Positions 32,043 through 32,492 of a DNA stretch of 32,492 nucleotides are shown piece by piece. The position numbers were made by a program, and so were the translations under genes. The DNA is taken from assembly GCA_035282865.1 (NCBI GenBank), contig DATEVB010000160.1, forward strand, positions 1 to 32,492, in the 5' to 3' direction. The DNA comes from UBA4744 sp035282865 (GTDB lineage Bacteria; Actinomycetota; Acidimicrobiia; Spongiisociales; UBA4744). Positions within the stretch are counted from its first letter, which is position 1. Every line of letters starts with the position of its first letter. The notes beneath the pieces are model-generated. The model was not told the origin of the DNA. It worked only from the letters and a program-made list of their open reading frames with translations, and searched no databases.

Positions 32043-32492
32043 GGTGAGCTCCCCGGATTGTCGAGATTCTGGTTGATTCGCCGAATCACTTCTTCGACCG
32101 GTCCGCCGGGTTGCAGCAGTCTGGTCCTCTCGGTGTGAGTGAGGGCGGTGCCGAGCTTTGGGGTCGCCGTCCGCGTGCGGGGGTTGACCTGGATGATGAA
32201 CCCTTTCGGGGGCGGCTCGACATCGACGCCGCCTGGACCGGAAATCAATGACCCATCGGAGTTCCAGAATCTCTCTTCTCGCCCGATCGCCTCGGGTGAC
32301 CACCCGCCCTCGTCTGCATGCGCGGTACCCGAGAAGCGTTCCTCGCCCAGCAGCTCCACGTCATCGGCCAGCGCCGCTCCAGGCGGCTTCTCGCCCCGAA
32401 GGACCGCCTCCATGAGCTCCTGGTCCGGTCCGACATCCGGTACCCGATCAGACGGCGCCGCCGGGGGCGGTTCGAGATCGGGTGGCGGCGTG
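32039..32492 (-). CDS. Proline-rich protein, C-terminal part (5' end beyond window)
   Basis: The frame is open from the right edge to TGA 32039-32041, giving 150 residues of the C-terminus. It begins in a Pro-rich segment (TPPPDLEPPPAAPSDR), continues through GREERFWNSDGSLISGPGG and ends in a more ordered stretch KGFIIQVNPRTRTA and EEVIRRINQNLDNPGSSP. An in-frame ATG at 32413 exists, but the frame stays open upstream with the same composition and that ATG has no obvious ribosome site, so the real start is probably outside. No known domain was recognised. Its stop overlaps the start of the 49-residue gene, so the three genes at this edge form one unit. Confidence 0.65.
   Translation of the reverse strand, partial: TPPPDLEPPPAAPSDRVPDVGPDQELMEAVLRGEKPPGAALADDVELLGEERFSGTAHADEGGWSPEAIGREERFWNSDGSLISGPGGVDVEPPPKGFIIQVNPRTRTATPKLGTALTHTERTRLLQPGGPVEEVIRRINQNLDNPGSSP

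Overview
The window is GC-rich, densely packed bacterial DNA with GTG and TTG starts, many 4-base ATGA/GTGA overlaps, an Asp-family/met/his gene set and a lipoprotein with a Thr-rich linker. This suggests a member of the Actinobacteriota, possibly an uncultured Acidimicrobiia-like lineage. That is an inference; there is no rRNA in the window. No tRNA, rRNA, CRISPR array, insertion sequence or phage gene was seen.

Left part (1-12579), purine or nucleobase handling. On the minus strand lies xdhD-like - ssnA-like - ygfK-like, the gene trio known from E. coli as the selenium-associated molybdenum hydroxylase/'selenate reductase' cluster. The SsnA-like amidohydrolase is naturally short and lacks the N-terminal beta strands. 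A 21-bp inverted repeat sits exactly on the xdhD stop codon. Divergent from this are a small YkoF/MTH1187-type thiamine-binding-like protein, a coupled small HTH_22 DNA-binding protein, and a complete BmpA/Nup-type nucleoside ABC importer (two permeases, lipoprotein, double ATPase) with conspicuous hairpins between lipoprotein and ATPase. Together they read as sense, import, deaminate and hydroxylate.

Middle (12581-17981), sulfur and aspartate-family amino acids. metZ is on the minus strand and lysA is divergent from it. Then comes a SAM-I riboswitch with its own promoter and an intrinsic terminator, controlling metY-metX.

Histidine block (18053-24909). A tightly overlapped minus-strand operon runs yerC(TrpR-like)-hisG-hisD-hisC-hisB-hisH-hisF-hisIE. 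hisA is transcribed divergently from the same 79-base control region, which carries a candidate operator.

Right part (24913-32492), accessory genes. These are a two-TM RCK ion channel with a non-canonical selectivity filter, a decayed MOSC-domain gene with two homopolymer frameshifts, a CrtI/PYROXD2-like FAD oxidoreductase, a sulfotransferase overlapping it tail to tail, an EamA-type exporter, and an unrecognised three-gene cluster at the edge (proline-rich partial protein, 49-residue peptide, protein with two SH3-like repeats).
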